Source: DSSB01 sp046346845
GTDB lineage: Bacteria > UBA10199 > DSSB01
NCBI GenBank assembly: GCA_046346845.1
Contig: JAXMHH010000002.1
Coordinates: forward strand, 434,001-498,000
Direction: 5' to 3'
DNA length: 64,000 nucleotides
Shown here: one piece after another, positions 9,248 through 17,564 of the stretch
Layout of the letters: each line of letters opens with the position of its first letter
Position numbering within the stretch: position 1 is the first letter of the stretch
The notes under the pieces: generated by a model
What the model saw: the letters and a program-made list of their open reading frames with translations, nothing else
Told to the model about the DNA's origin: nothing
The model's database searches: none
Made by a program: the position numbers and the translations under genes

Positions 9248-9877
9248 TCAATGGCTCGATTGCGGCAAGGCGGGTTTGTCCGGTCCGCGCGGCAGGCCCC
9301 CGAAAAACTTCCGCCACATCCAGCGAAAGCCGCGGAAGATCTTGGGCAAGAACCAGGCGAAGAAGACCAAGAACAACGCTACGATCGCCAGCATCAGGTA
9401 GGGGTGCTGGAACATGAACCAGATCGAGAAGAAGACCATCAGGTCTTCGCCCAGCGACAGGAACCAATTCGAAAAGGGCTCGGGGCTGGTGTTGACCATC
9501 GCCCGGAGGCTGGACTTGGTCGCGTGGCTGGAGAAGGCCAGGCTGCCCCCGACCAAGGTGGCCGCCAGCTTTAATTCCGGCGAGACATTGCCCGCCGCGC
9601 CATAGGCGAGCACGGCGCCCGCCGGGATGCGGATGAAGGTTTGGATGCTGTCCCAGGCCGTGTCGAAGGCTGGGACTTTGTCGGCGATGAATTCCACCAC
9701 GTAAAGGACCAGGGCGATGCCGAAGACGGCGGGGTGGCTTAAGGGGTGCAGGCCCGCGGGCAGATCCAGCCAGCCCAGCCTGCCGAACAGGCCCAGGAAT
9801 CCGATCGTCGCATAGGCATTCAGGCCGCTCGCCCAAGAGGAACCCAGCATCAGACTGAGGGTGGAGAGGGTATCCAT
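9248..9877 (-). CDS. DUF4126 family membrane protein
   Basis: 209-residue integral membrane protein of the DUF4126 family; function unknown. Recognised from the N-terminal LGSSWASGLNAYATIGFLGL block, the aromatic-rich WLDLPAGLHPLSHPAVFG loop and the VEFIADKVPAFDTAWDSIQ segment, with four to six hydrophobic stretches and a basic C-tail (KIFRGFRWMWRKF). It begins one base after the stop of the upstream macro-domain gene, so the two form an operon on the minus strand inside the plus-strand paralogue array. Family membership is confident; no role can be read from sequence. Confidence 0.88.
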   Translation of the reverse strand: MDTLSTLSLMLGSSWASGLNAYATIGFLGLFGRLGWLDLPAGLHPLSHPAVFGIALVLYVVEFIADKVPAFDTAWDSIQTFIRIPAGAVLAYGAAGNVSPELKLAATLVGGSLAFSSHATKSSLRAMVNTSPEPFSNWFLSLGEDLMVFFSIWFMFQHPYLMLAIVALFLVFFAWFLPKIFRGFRWMWRKFFGGLPRGPDKPALPQSSH

Positions 9878-9878
9878 T

Positions 9879-10391
9879 TTAGAGCCTATCGTACTCTTCC
9901 CGGAAGACTTGGTAAATCTCCGGATCGAGGAGCATGACCTCGACGCGTTCCAGGCTGGGGACTTCCGGGAGCAGGCGGGCGATCTCGCTGAGCAGGATCT
10001 CGGCGCAGCGCTGGGGATCGAAATCGGAGACCCCGGTGCCGATGGCGGGAAAGGCGATCGAACGCAGTTGCAGCTCCGCGGCCCGCAACAGGGAATTTTT
10101 CACCGCATCGTAGAGGGATTCGTCGGTGGTGGGCTCGTCGAAGCTCATGCTGGCGGCGTGGATGATGTACTGGCACTTCAGGTTGCCGCCGCTGGTGACC
10201 GCCGCCTCGCCCCGCCCGATGGAGCCGATTTGGTCGCATTCTTCTTGGATCTTGGGACCGCCCTTTTTTCGGATGGCGCCGGCGACGCCGGAACCTAGCC
10301 AGAGGTCGGTGTTGGCTGCATTGACGATGGCTTGGGCCTCGCTCTCGGTGATGTCGCCTTGCAGGATATGGATCTTGGCCTTGGCCGACAT
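9879..10391 (-). CDS. Macro domain protein (ADP-ribose binding or hydrolysing)
   Basis: 170-residue single macro domain. Macro domains bind ADP-ribose and many hydrolyse O-acetyl-ADP-ribose or remove mono-ADP-ribose from proteins or nucleic acids. Diagnostic segments are the N-terminal GDITESEAQAIVNAANTDLW, the glycine loop GSGVAGAIRKKGG, and the phosphate-binding loop AFPAIGTGVSDFD. The VNAAN asparagines and the GTG loop typical of catalytically active members are present. It leads a two-gene minus-strand operon with DUF4126. No DarT-like or other ADP-ribosyltransferase gene is nearby, so a toxin-antidote role is not supported by context. Confidence 0.93.
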   Translation of the reverse strand: MSAKAKIHILQGDITESEAQAIVNAANTDLWLGSGVAGAIRKKGGPKIQEECDQIGSIGRGEAAVTSGGNLKCQYIIHAASMSFDEPTTDESLYDAVKNSLLRAAELQLRSIAFPAIGTGVSDFDPQRCAEILLSEIARLLPEVPSLERVEVMLLDPEIYQVFREEYDRL

Positions 10392-10715
10392 GACGGTTCA
10401 TCATAAAAAACAAAGGCCCCGAGCGTCAATCATTCCGATGCCGCGATCTGTAAGATATTTTGTGCTATTTTTTCGACCGGCCGAGGTTTTTTTTCTGTTG
10501 CAGGGCCCCGGCGCTCTCCGTTACATCTCGACCATCCCAGCGCCACCTGGTTTTTTTGAAAACATTGACAACCTCCGCGCCGCGGTCGCGATAAGGCCGT
10601 ATACGTCAAAATCGGGTAAGGGACGTAGCCATTCCTCCAGCAGGGTGTTTCCTGTTCGGGGGTGTCTGTTTTCAGCACGCGGTGCTGTGGTTGGGCTTGA
10701 GAAAGGACCGTCCCC
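10392..10715. promoter_or_regulatory. Divergent promoter region with a weak sigma-70-like candidate
   Basis: This 324-base gap separates the minus-strand macro operon from paralogue 4 and should hold both promoters. A TTGACA box at 10565-10570 is followed after 17-18 bases by GCGATAA, a poor -10. A GAAAGGA ribosome site precedes the ATG at 10716. No tRNA, small ORF of quality or strong hairpin was seen. Confidence 0.3.
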
Positions 10716-13217
10716 ATGTTTCCTACCCTAGTTGCCTCTGAAGGCGGGCTTACCCGTGCCTTGCCGGAGGCCCGTGTCGCCATCGCCCCCGCGATTCTAG
10801 CTAGAATTTTCGACCGTCGCCTCTTTCCGCAGGCCGATTCCGGCCCGGTGGAACAGGCCCTGGGCCGCACCGCGGAGCTGCGAGCGGCCCTCGCCGAGCT
10901 CCCTGCGGCCCAAAGCCTGGCCTTGCGGGCGAGCTTTGGAGAGGCGGCGCTCAGCGAATTGCTCAGCCTGGCCGGGGAATCCGATCCGGCCCTGTTGCAC
11001 GAAGCCCTGCTGAGCTTTGCGGGCCGGCAGGAGACCTCCGGACGGGTCGAGATTGCCGCCGAGCTCTACCAGAGCGTCGTGGCGAATGCCGGGGCCGGCT
11101 CCGCCTTGGGCCGAAGGGCCCAGGCGAGGCTCGATGCCATCCTCGGCCGGGGCTCGGTTGCCTTGCGCGGCGAATACCTGCTCCGCAACCTCGCGCAGCA
11201 GGCCTGCGAGCCCAGCTCCCTGCTGGCGATGGGGGCGGCAGGCACGATTTTTCGCGCGACGCGCCTCTTGGCCCTCAGCCGTTTGGCAGCGAGCCCCACG
11301 GCCAATTTCCTGACGCGGGGTTTCGGGGCCAGTGCCCTGGCGGGTTTGGCCGGTTTCGCGGTCGAGGCGCCCGCCTTCACCCTGAGCGGCCGGCTGGCGG
11401 CGGAGGCCCTGGGGCGCAGCCAAGATTGGAGCGGGGAGGCCCTGCGCCGGGACCTGCTCTCCAGCTACCTGGTCCTGGGGGGCTTAAGGGCGGCGGGCTT
11501 TGCGGGTGCCGGGCTGTACCGGCGCTTCGGCGGCTCCAGCGAATTCGCCCGAGGCCTCTTCGCCCAGGGCAGCATGCTGACCGGGATCCTGGGCGCCCAT
11601 TGGCTCGAGACGCGCTTTGGCCTGCGTCCCGCCACCGACCGCGCCAACACCCTGGTTGATTCCCTGGCGACCTTGCTGCAATTCAACGTCGCCGCCCGCT
11701 TGAGCCACCAGGCCTTCGGGCCCCGCGTGGCGGCCTGGGAGGCCGCCTTGGACGCCCAGACCCAGCTGGTTGCCGCAACCAATTTCCGCGCCTCCGGACC
11801 CCGGGGTCCGGGCCTCAGCCCGGCCTACGCGGTGGCGGGCGGCCGCGCCCCCGAGGCGCTCCGCGAACCGGAAGATCCGCTCGGCCGGGGTCTGCAAGTC
11901 CTCATGTCCAAGATGCACGACGGTAAGGGCAATCCCGGGCCGACCGGACGCCGCCTGGCCCCCGGGGAGGTCGGCGAGGGGGGCGTAGATCCCAGTCAGT
12001 TAGATAGGCAGATCTCCACCTTGCTACTCTCGGCCGGCGATAACCTCGAACGCGGCCTGCGCACCTTTATCGACGGCCTCCCCGTGGCCACCGCCGTGGC
12101 CCGCCTGGAACGCGGCAATAAAGACATGGGCCGCATCTTCATGGTGAATCGGAGGTTTCAGGAGCTGTTCGGCTACACCGAGCGAGAAATCGGCGAGCTT
12201 CCCCTCATCAAGTTTTACCACCCCCTCAAGAGCGCCTTTGTGCTGTCGCAGATCTGGAACATCTTCCGTAACGGAATCTTCCGCCCCAGCGATATGGAAC
12301 TGAGGCATCGGGATGAGGGTTGGGTCAAGGTCCGCGGCAGCGGCGTGGTGAAAGACCTGGGCGACCACTCCATCGCCTTCGGATTTTTGGAAAACCGCGC
12401 CGAGGCCAATGAGGGACGGCAAAGCCAGATCCTGGCCGCCTTCGAAGAGTCGAAGCGACCCCAAGCGATCCGCACTGCAGCCGACGGACATGTCGAGGTG
12501 GGATCGGTCATCGAACTCAGCTCCCTCTTGACCCAAGATAATTCGGCCTTGCTGCGGCAGATCGTGGACCAGGATGTCCGCATCCGCATCACGAATATGC
12601 CTTGGGTCCAGGCCTCCGACGGCTATGCCGAGCCCTTGGCCCGTTTTTTCAATGTCCAAGACCGGAAATTCTCATTCCCCGTCGGACGGAGGGTGTCGGT
12701 GGAGTTCCCACCCTCCGAGTCCAATGGCCGGGCGCGCACGATCATTCCCTTGGTGAAATTCGATTCTGGATTTCGCGCCATCGGATTCGGAGGGCCCGAG
12801 GCCAATCCGTCGGGAAATCCGGCGGGGACGGAGCTGCCCACCGCCCTCCCCCGGACCTCGCCTTCCCTGGCGGCGCCCGCCTTCGACAAGCCGCCGAGTC
12901 CCATTCCTCCGGCGGTCGTCGACGCCACCACCGCCGAGCTCTTAACCAGGCTGCAAAGCCAAATGGGGGCCGCGGTCTTGGGCGCCCGCGAGGCCCTTTC
13001 GCAGCAGGATGCGGAGGTGACGGTGGCCGGGGAGTTTCCCGCCGCCTTTTTGAACCAAAACCTCGAGTCGATCCAGGGCGAGCTCCAGGCCATCACCGAA
13101 AAGCGGGTGCCCATCACCTTAGGGCGCCAGGTGACGCTGCGCTTTCACACCGACCGGGGTCCCCTCACCTTGGTTTTTCGTAAAGTATTACGCAGGTTTG
13201 AGCGGGTGGACGGCTAG
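10716..13217 (+). CDS. Array paralogue 4: shared N-module, PAS domain, two alpha/beta modules
   Basis: 833 residues. After a 75-residue extension found only in this member, the N-module runs about 85-355 (YLLRNLAQQACEPSSLLAMG; LVDSLATLLQFNVAARLS). Junction motif VLMSKMHDGKGN (about 395). Residues about 440-565 are a PAS-type sensor domain: RIFMVNRRFQELFGYTEREI is the classical PAS core, with a WVKVRGSGVV strand and a helical exit after FGFLENRAE. Two later alpha/beta modules (about 615-690 and 748-828) end in strands such as RQVTLRF and LTLVFRK, resembling the modules of paralogue 2. No kinase, GGDEF or output domain is visible, so signalling would have to run through the N-module or a partner. 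It opens the second half of the array. Confidence 0.78.
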   Translation: MFPTLVASEGGLTRALPEARVAIAPAILARIFDRRLFPQADSGPVEQALGRTAELRAALAELPAAQSLALRASFGEAALSELLSLAGESDPALLHEALLSFAGRQETSGRVEIAAELYQSVVANAGAGSALGRRAQARLDAILGRGSVALRGEYLLRNLAQQACEPSSLLAMGAAGTIFRATRLLALSRLAASPTANFLTRGFGASALAGLAGFAVEAPAFTLSGRLAAEALGRSQDWSGEALRRDLLSSYLVLGGLRAAGFAGAGLYRRFGGSSEFARGLFAQGSMLTGILGAHWLETRFGLRPATDRANTLVDSLATLLQFNVAARLSHQAFGPRVAAWEAALDAQTQLVAATNFRASGPRGPGLSPAYAVAGGRAPEALREPEDPLGRGLQVLMSKMHDGKGNPGPTGRRLAPGEVGEGGVDPSQLDRQISTLLLSAGDNLERGLRTFIDGLPVATAVARLERGNKDMGRIFMVNRRFQELFGYTEREIGELPLIKFYHPLKSAFVLSQIWNIFRNGIFRPSDMELRHRDEGWVKVRGSGVVKDLGDHSIAFGFLENRAEANEGRQSQILAAFEESKRPQAIRTAADGHVEVGSVIELSSLLTQDNSALLRQIVDQDVRIRITNMPWVQASDGYAEPLARFFNVQDRKFSFPVGRRVSVEFPPSESNGRARTIIPLVKFDSGFRAIGFGGPEANPSGNPAGTELPTALPRTSPSLAAPAFDKPPSPIPPAVVDATTAELLTRLQSQMGAAVLGAREALSQQDAEVTVAGEFPAAFLNQNLESIQGELQAITEKRVPITLGRQVTLRFHTDRGPLTLVFRKVLRRFERVDG

Positions 13218-13315
13218 GCCAGCCCCGCCGCGAATCCAGGCAACCAATTCTGGAGGGCGACGAGAAGACGGCACCGAAGCTTTAAAAAAATTTCGTAATT
13301 TCGAAAAGGTTCCCG

Positions 13316-15121
13316 GTGTCCGACTTGATTCTCGATCGCCTTCGCCCAGGGTTCCCGCGGGAACCCGCGCCGTCCTTCGCCTTTCAGCCCCGTGAAAGCG
13401 CGGGCTGGACCCCTGCGCTCCGCCGCGAGTTGGCTGTCCTGGCCGCGGAGAGCGACCCGCAGCTCTACGCCGAAGGGCTGCTCAACCTCGCGCAGCGCCT
13501 GGAAGCGGGGGAGCACCCCGAGGCCGCGCCGGAGCTTTATCAGGCCCTGTTGGAATCCCCCGTTCCCGGCATTTCCGCTCGGGCTCGAACCCGACTCGAC
13601 GCCCTACTGGGGCGCGGAGCCGTCGGTCCGCGCCTGGAATTCCTGCTGCGCCGCCTGACGCAAGCAGCGACGGAACCCAGCGCCTTGTTCGCGATGGGCG
13701 CGGCCGGGGCGGTCTTCCGGATGACGCGTTTATGGGCGCTCTCGCGGCTGGTCTCCGCGGGCGAGACCGGTCTGATGACGCGGCTTCTGGGCCCGGGCCG
13801 GATCGCCAGCCTGGCGGGCTTTGCGGCGGAGGCGCCCGCCTTTACCCTGGCCAACCGACTGGGCCACGCGGCCCTGGGCCGGTCGCAAGACTGGGGCGGG
13901 TCGGCCCTGGCGAGGGAGTTCGCTTCCAGTTTTTTGGTCTTGGGCGCCTTGAAATTATCCGGTTCCGCCGCGGCTTGGTTGGGGGCCGGGCAGGCGGCGA
14001 GCCTGCGGATGGTGCTCCGGCAGGGCGGGATGTTGACTGGGATCCTGCTGAGCCATCGCCTGGAAGAGCTGGCGGGCCTCCGGCCCAGCCAGCCCGGTGC
14101 GACCCGCTTGGCCGATTCCCTGGCGCTCTTGCTGCAATTCCAAATGGCCGGTCGTCTGGTGGAGGCCGGCCTGGGGCGCCCGGGGAGCGCGGCCGAGGCG
14201 CACCTGGAGGCCATGGCATTGACCCCGCGGCCGAGTCTTCCTCCGCCCCTGGCGCTGTCCCTGGGCGCGGAACCGGCCCTGGCGAGCGCGGCGGGCCCAA
14301 GCCGTTCCGGCAGCCCGGCAGCGCCCCGCTTGTCGGCGGGCGTCTTCGCCATGGCGGCCGGCAAACCCTTGGGCGGGCATGGCGGGAGCACCGCTCGCAA
14401 GAGCCCGGGTGAATTGGTCGAGGAACATCTTCAGACGCTGAGCGAGGTACCGCCCGCCGATGCGGAGGCTGCGCCGCCCGCCATCGAGTTCCGTTTCGAG
14501 GGCGTGACCCTCACTCCTTCCGCCGAGCTCCGGCAGAGATTTTTCTGCGAAACCCTGCAGCGCCTCTTGAGCAAGGGGGAATCCGGATTTCCCTACCCCC
14601 TGCGCGGCGAACTCAGCCAGGCGCTGCGTTCCAATGCGGACCTGCGAGCCTCTCTTCCTGCGCTGGGTGAGGGGACGGAGCGCCGCTGGGTCGCGGACAT
14701 CGCCGCCAAGGGCCATGAGCTGCGCCACCTGCTCCTCCTGGAATCGGAAGGAGGCGGTCCGTGGCGGCCCCGGCGGCTTTTGCTCGGGGCGCAGATCCTG
14801 CGCTACGACGAGAGCCAGGATCCGGCGGTCTACGACCTGGAATTCGGTCGCGGCGAGGCCCCGGAGATCCGGGGACGGATCTTTCGCCCCGACCTCCACG
14901 AGAGGTGGAACCCCGACGGCTACCTCAGCCGGAGTTTCTCCCCGGTGGGAGACGGCGACCTGAGGTGGGAACTCTATCCGAAAAGCTCCTACCTCCTCCG
15001 GCTTGAAATGGCGGTGGAGCCTCAGCTCCGCCTGCAGGTGTTGGAATTGAGCGGGCATCGCCTCTTCTCGTTGGGCCCTTGGGCCCGGGCCGGCAACGGC
15101 AAGGGGAGGCAGGGGCCATGA
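13316..15121 (+). CDS. Array paralogue 5: shared N-module plus unassigned C-domain
   Basis: 601 residues, the shortest array member; function unknown. The N-module spans about 30-300 (FLLRRLTQAATEPSALFAMG; MLTGILLSHRLEELAGLRPS). The junction motif is reduced to VFAMAAGKPLGGHGG (about 341). The C-domain (about 365-595) is a mixed alpha/beta region ending in strands around SSYLLRLEMAVEPQLRLQVL; I do not recognise it. The start is a GTG preceded by AAAAGG; no closer ATG gives the conserved opening. Its stop codon overlaps the start of paralogue 6 as ATGA, so translation of the two is probably coupled. Confidence 0.74.
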   Translation: MSDLILDRLRPGFPREPAPSFAFQPRESAGWTPALRRELAVLAAESDPQLYAEGLLNLAQRLEAGEHPEAAPELYQALLESPVPGISARARTRLDALLGRGAVGPRLEFLLRRLTQAATEPSALFAMGAAGAVFRMTRLWALSRLVSAGETGLMTRLLGPGRIASLAGFAAEAPAFTLANRLGHAALGRSQDWGGSALAREFASSFLVLGALKLSGSAAAWLGAGQAASLRMVLRQGGMLTGILLSHRLEELAGLRPSQPGATRLADSLALLLQFQMAGRLVEAGLGRPGSAAEAHLEAMALTPRPSLPPPLALSLGAEPALASAAGPSRSGSPAAPRLSAGVFAMAAGKPLGGHGGSTARKSPGELVEEHLQTLSEVPPADAEAAPPAIEFRFEGVTLTPSAELRQRFFCETLQRLLSKGESGFPYPLRGELSQALRSNADLRASLPALGEGTERRWVADIAAKGHELRHLLLLESEGGGPWRPRRLLLGAQILRYDESQDPAVYDLEFGRGEAPEIRGRIFRPDLHERWNPDGYLSRSFSPVGDGDLRWELYPKSSYLLRLEMAVEPQLRLQVLELSGHRLFSLGPWARAGNGKGRQGP

Positions 15122-17532
15122 CCTTTTTTCCCCACCTGCCGTCCCGACCCCCCGCGGTACCCAGGGAGGCCTATCCCTCGCTGCCGGACACCGCCCTGCG
15201 GCAACTTCCGGAGCCGCTGCGAGGGGAACTCCTCGCCCTGCCGGCGGAACGGGACCCGGAACTCTACGCCGAGGCCCTCTATCATTTCGCCCAACGGCAG
15301 GAGCGGGTGGGCCGCCTCCCCTTGGCGGTGGAGCTCTATCAAGTCCTGCTCGCCGGGCCGGCCAGCGCCTACCGAAATCGCGCCCAACTCGCCCTCGACG
15401 CGATCCTGGGGCGCGGCGCCTTTGGAGCCCGGGCGGAGTTCTTGATGCGAAATTTCGCCGAGCAGGCCAGCGACCCCAGCGCCCTGCTCGCGATGGGCGT
15501 AGCCGGGGCGGTGTTTCGCATGACGCGCCTGGCGGCGCTCGCGCGCTTGACCGGCTCGGTTCGGCCGGGACTGATGACGCAGTTCCTCGGGGCGGGCCGG
15601 CTCGCCTCGCTGGCGGGCTTTGCGGTGGAGGCACCGACCTTTACCTTGGTCCACCGTTTTGGCGATGCGGCCTTGGGTCGGTCCCAGGACCGAAGCGGGG
15701 AGGACCTGGCTAGGGAGCTGGCCTCGAGCTATTTGACCTTGGGCGGGCTCCGGCTCGCGGGTGCCGGCGCGGTGTTGCTGGCAGAGGGGCAGGCGGTTCC
15801 CCTGCGGCATCTGCTCCACCAGGGCGGGATGCTCACCGGCATCCTCCTCGGTCATCGCCTGGAGGAGTGGGCGGGTCTGCGGCCGCGGCAGGCGGGCGCC
15901 ACGACCTTGGTGGATTCCCTGGCCCTACTGCTCCAATTCCACGTGGCGGGCCGCCTGAGCCGTGCGGCCTTCGGGCATGACTTCGCCGCCTGGGAGGCGG
16001 GGCTCGATCGGCAGGCCGAGCTTATGACACGCCCTCCGCCGGGTTCCGGCCCCCGCCCCATCCCGATTCCGAATCCTGCCCGGCGCTTGGCTTGGGCCAG
16101 TGGCGGTGCCGAGGTTCCGGTCCCCGTCGGCCCTACCGTGCTGATGATGTCCGGCAGGGGGCGCGACGGCGGAGACGATTGGCGCGCAGGTCTATTTCGG
16201 GCCTCCAATTTGCGGCTTCGGATCAGTCCGGCCGATGCCTACCAGCGGCGGGCGGATAATGCGGCGGACTACGTCAAGCAGGTTCAGGAGCTGACGCCGG
16301 GACATGCGGGGGTCATGACCGAGATCCTGATGGGGCTCGACCTGTTCGGGTCTTGGCTGGAGGGCGGCGATCCCTTTCGCCGGGCCATCGGCTTTCGGCA
16401 CCACGCCGAGCTGTGGCGGGTCTTGGCGAACAAGTGGACCCATGTTTCCCTCACGGTCTCCCTGACCGAGGCCTTTCGCGACCAGATCCGGCGCCAAATC
16501 CGGCTCCTGGCCCAGGGCTCCAACCAGCGCTTCCTCGCCGCGACCCTGGAGGGGGCGCCCGAGATCTCCCGCATCTACAGCCATACCCTGGGCGCCTTGG
16601 TGGAAGGCTCGCCGCGGGAACGCGAGTTGACCCAAACCCTCTTGGATCTGCTGGCCGCCCTGCGCGGCGGGGCCTTGGCCCCCAACCCTTCTGTCCAGCG
16701 AGGGCTTTGGCTGGAGGCCTTCCACGCGAGCTTGAATTACGCGGCCAATGAGCGGCTCGGGTTCGCCCGGGAGGCCCTGCGCGGGATCCAGGGGACTCGG
16801 GCCTGGCTCGGCAGCGCCGACCCCGAGCGGCAACTCTTGGGACGCCGCTACTTCCCGCTGTTTTGGAACCGGCTGGCGGAGCGGGGTCATCCCGAACAAA
16901 AAGACCCCTTCCTCTCCGAGGTCCAAGAGGAAGTCGCCTTTCTGCAGCAGAGCACTTCGCCGCAACGGGTCCCGAAGGAGACCTTGTTGGCCGCCTTGCA
17001 GGCCTACCCCCACTACGCGGAATGGGTCTTCAACCTCCTGGGCGATCACCCCCTGCAGGGCTACATGCTGCTCAACACCTTCCTTGGCCAGGCCCGCACC
17101 CTGCGGCCCTGGATCTCCGGCCACAGCGATGCGGAGGTCCGCGAGACTTGCGCGGCTTCTTATTTAAGGGTTCTTTCCCGGTTGAATCGACAGGCAGAAG
17201 CGCTTCGCGACTTTCCTAACCTGCCGACCCCCATCGGCAGCGATATCGTCGCCGAGGCCTGGGAGGGGATCCCGGTCTTTGAGCAGCGTTGGCAGGGCGC
17301 CCCGGGGCCGGATGCCATGATCTCGGCCCTCCGCGACTATCTGCAACTGCTCGACCTCTTGCCGCCGGAGGCCCGGTTTGGTCGCGAGCTCAGCGCCGAG
17401 TCGCGCTTGAAACCCCTGGTCCGGCTCAGTATGCATCAAAATCCCACGCTTCGGCGCCTTGCCGAAGATGCGATGGAAAAGATTCTGACGAAATTCCCCT
17501 CGGGACCGACCGAACCCTCGGGAGGCAACTGA
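15118..17532 (+). CDS. Array paralogue 6: shared N-module plus long HEAT-like C-domain
   Basis: 804 residues; function unknown. N-module about 30-310 (FLMRNFAEQASDPSALLAMG; LVDSLALLLQFHVAGRLS), junction motif VLMMSGRGRDGGDD (about 340). The remaining 460 residues are entirely helical with short repeated helices typical of HEAT or TPR solenoids, but without clear similarity to the C-domains of paralogues 1 and 3. The ATG at 15118 overlaps the previous stop (ATGA) and follows an AAGGGGAGG ribosome site, which decides the start over upstream codons. A 110-bp stretch at the end of the N-module is identical at DNA level to paralogue 7. Confidence 0.76.
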   Translation: MTFFPHLPSRPPAVPREAYPSLPDTALRQLPEPLRGELLALPAERDPELYAEALYHFAQRQERVGRLPLAVELYQVLLAGPASAYRNRAQLALDAILGRGAFGARAEFLMRNFAEQASDPSALLAMGVAGAVFRMTRLAALARLTGSVRPGLMTQFLGAGRLASLAGFAVEAPTFTLVHRFGDAALGRSQDRSGEDLARELASSYLTLGGLRLAGAGAVLLAEGQAVPLRHLLHQGGMLTGILLGHRLEEWAGLRPRQAGATTLVDSLALLLQFHVAGRLSRAAFGHDFAAWEAGLDRQAELMTRPPPGSGPRPIPIPNPARRLAWASGGAEVPVPVGPTVLMMSGRGRDGGDDWRAGLFRASNLRLRISPADAYQRRADNAADYVKQVQELTPGHAGVMTEILMGLDLFGSWLEGGDPFRRAIGFRHHAELWRVLANKWTHVSLTVSLTEAFRDQIRRQIRLLAQGSNQRFLAATLEGAPEISRIYSHTLGALVEGSPRERELTQTLLDLLAALRGGALAPNPSVQRGLWLEAFHASLNYAANERLGFAREALRGIQGTRAWLGSADPERQLLGRRYFPLFWNRLAERGHPEQKDPFLSEVQEEVAFLQQSTSPQRVPKETLLAALQAYPHYAEWVFNLLGDHPLQGYMLLNTFLGQARTLRPWISGHSDAEVRETCAASYLRVLSRLNRQAEALRDFPNLPTPIGSDIVAEAWEGIPVFEQRWQGAPGPDAMISALRDYLQLLDLLPPEARFGRELSAESRLKPLVRLSMHQNPTLRRLAEDAMEKILTKFPSGPTEPSGGN
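15817..15926 (+). repeat. 110-bp identical tract, copy in paralogue 6
   Basis: Begins CACCAGGGCGGGATGCTCAC and is identical base for base to 18312-18421. It encodes the MLTGILLGHRLEEWAGLRPR to DSLAL part of the N-module. Flanking sequence is clearly diverged, so this looks like a gene-conversion tract rather than general conservation. Confidence 0.9.
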
Positions 17533-17564
17533 GGCGGTTTTTCGACGATACCTCGACGATCTCA

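Noticed and set aside
9879..10391. DarT-DarG-like toxin-antidote pair around the macro-domain gene
   Set aside because: The partner gene is a DUF4126 membrane protein, not an ADP-ribosyltransferase.
10565..10594. Confident promoter for paralogue 4
   Set aside because: The TTGACA is exact, but the -10 is poor; kept only as a low-confidence note within the intergenic entry.
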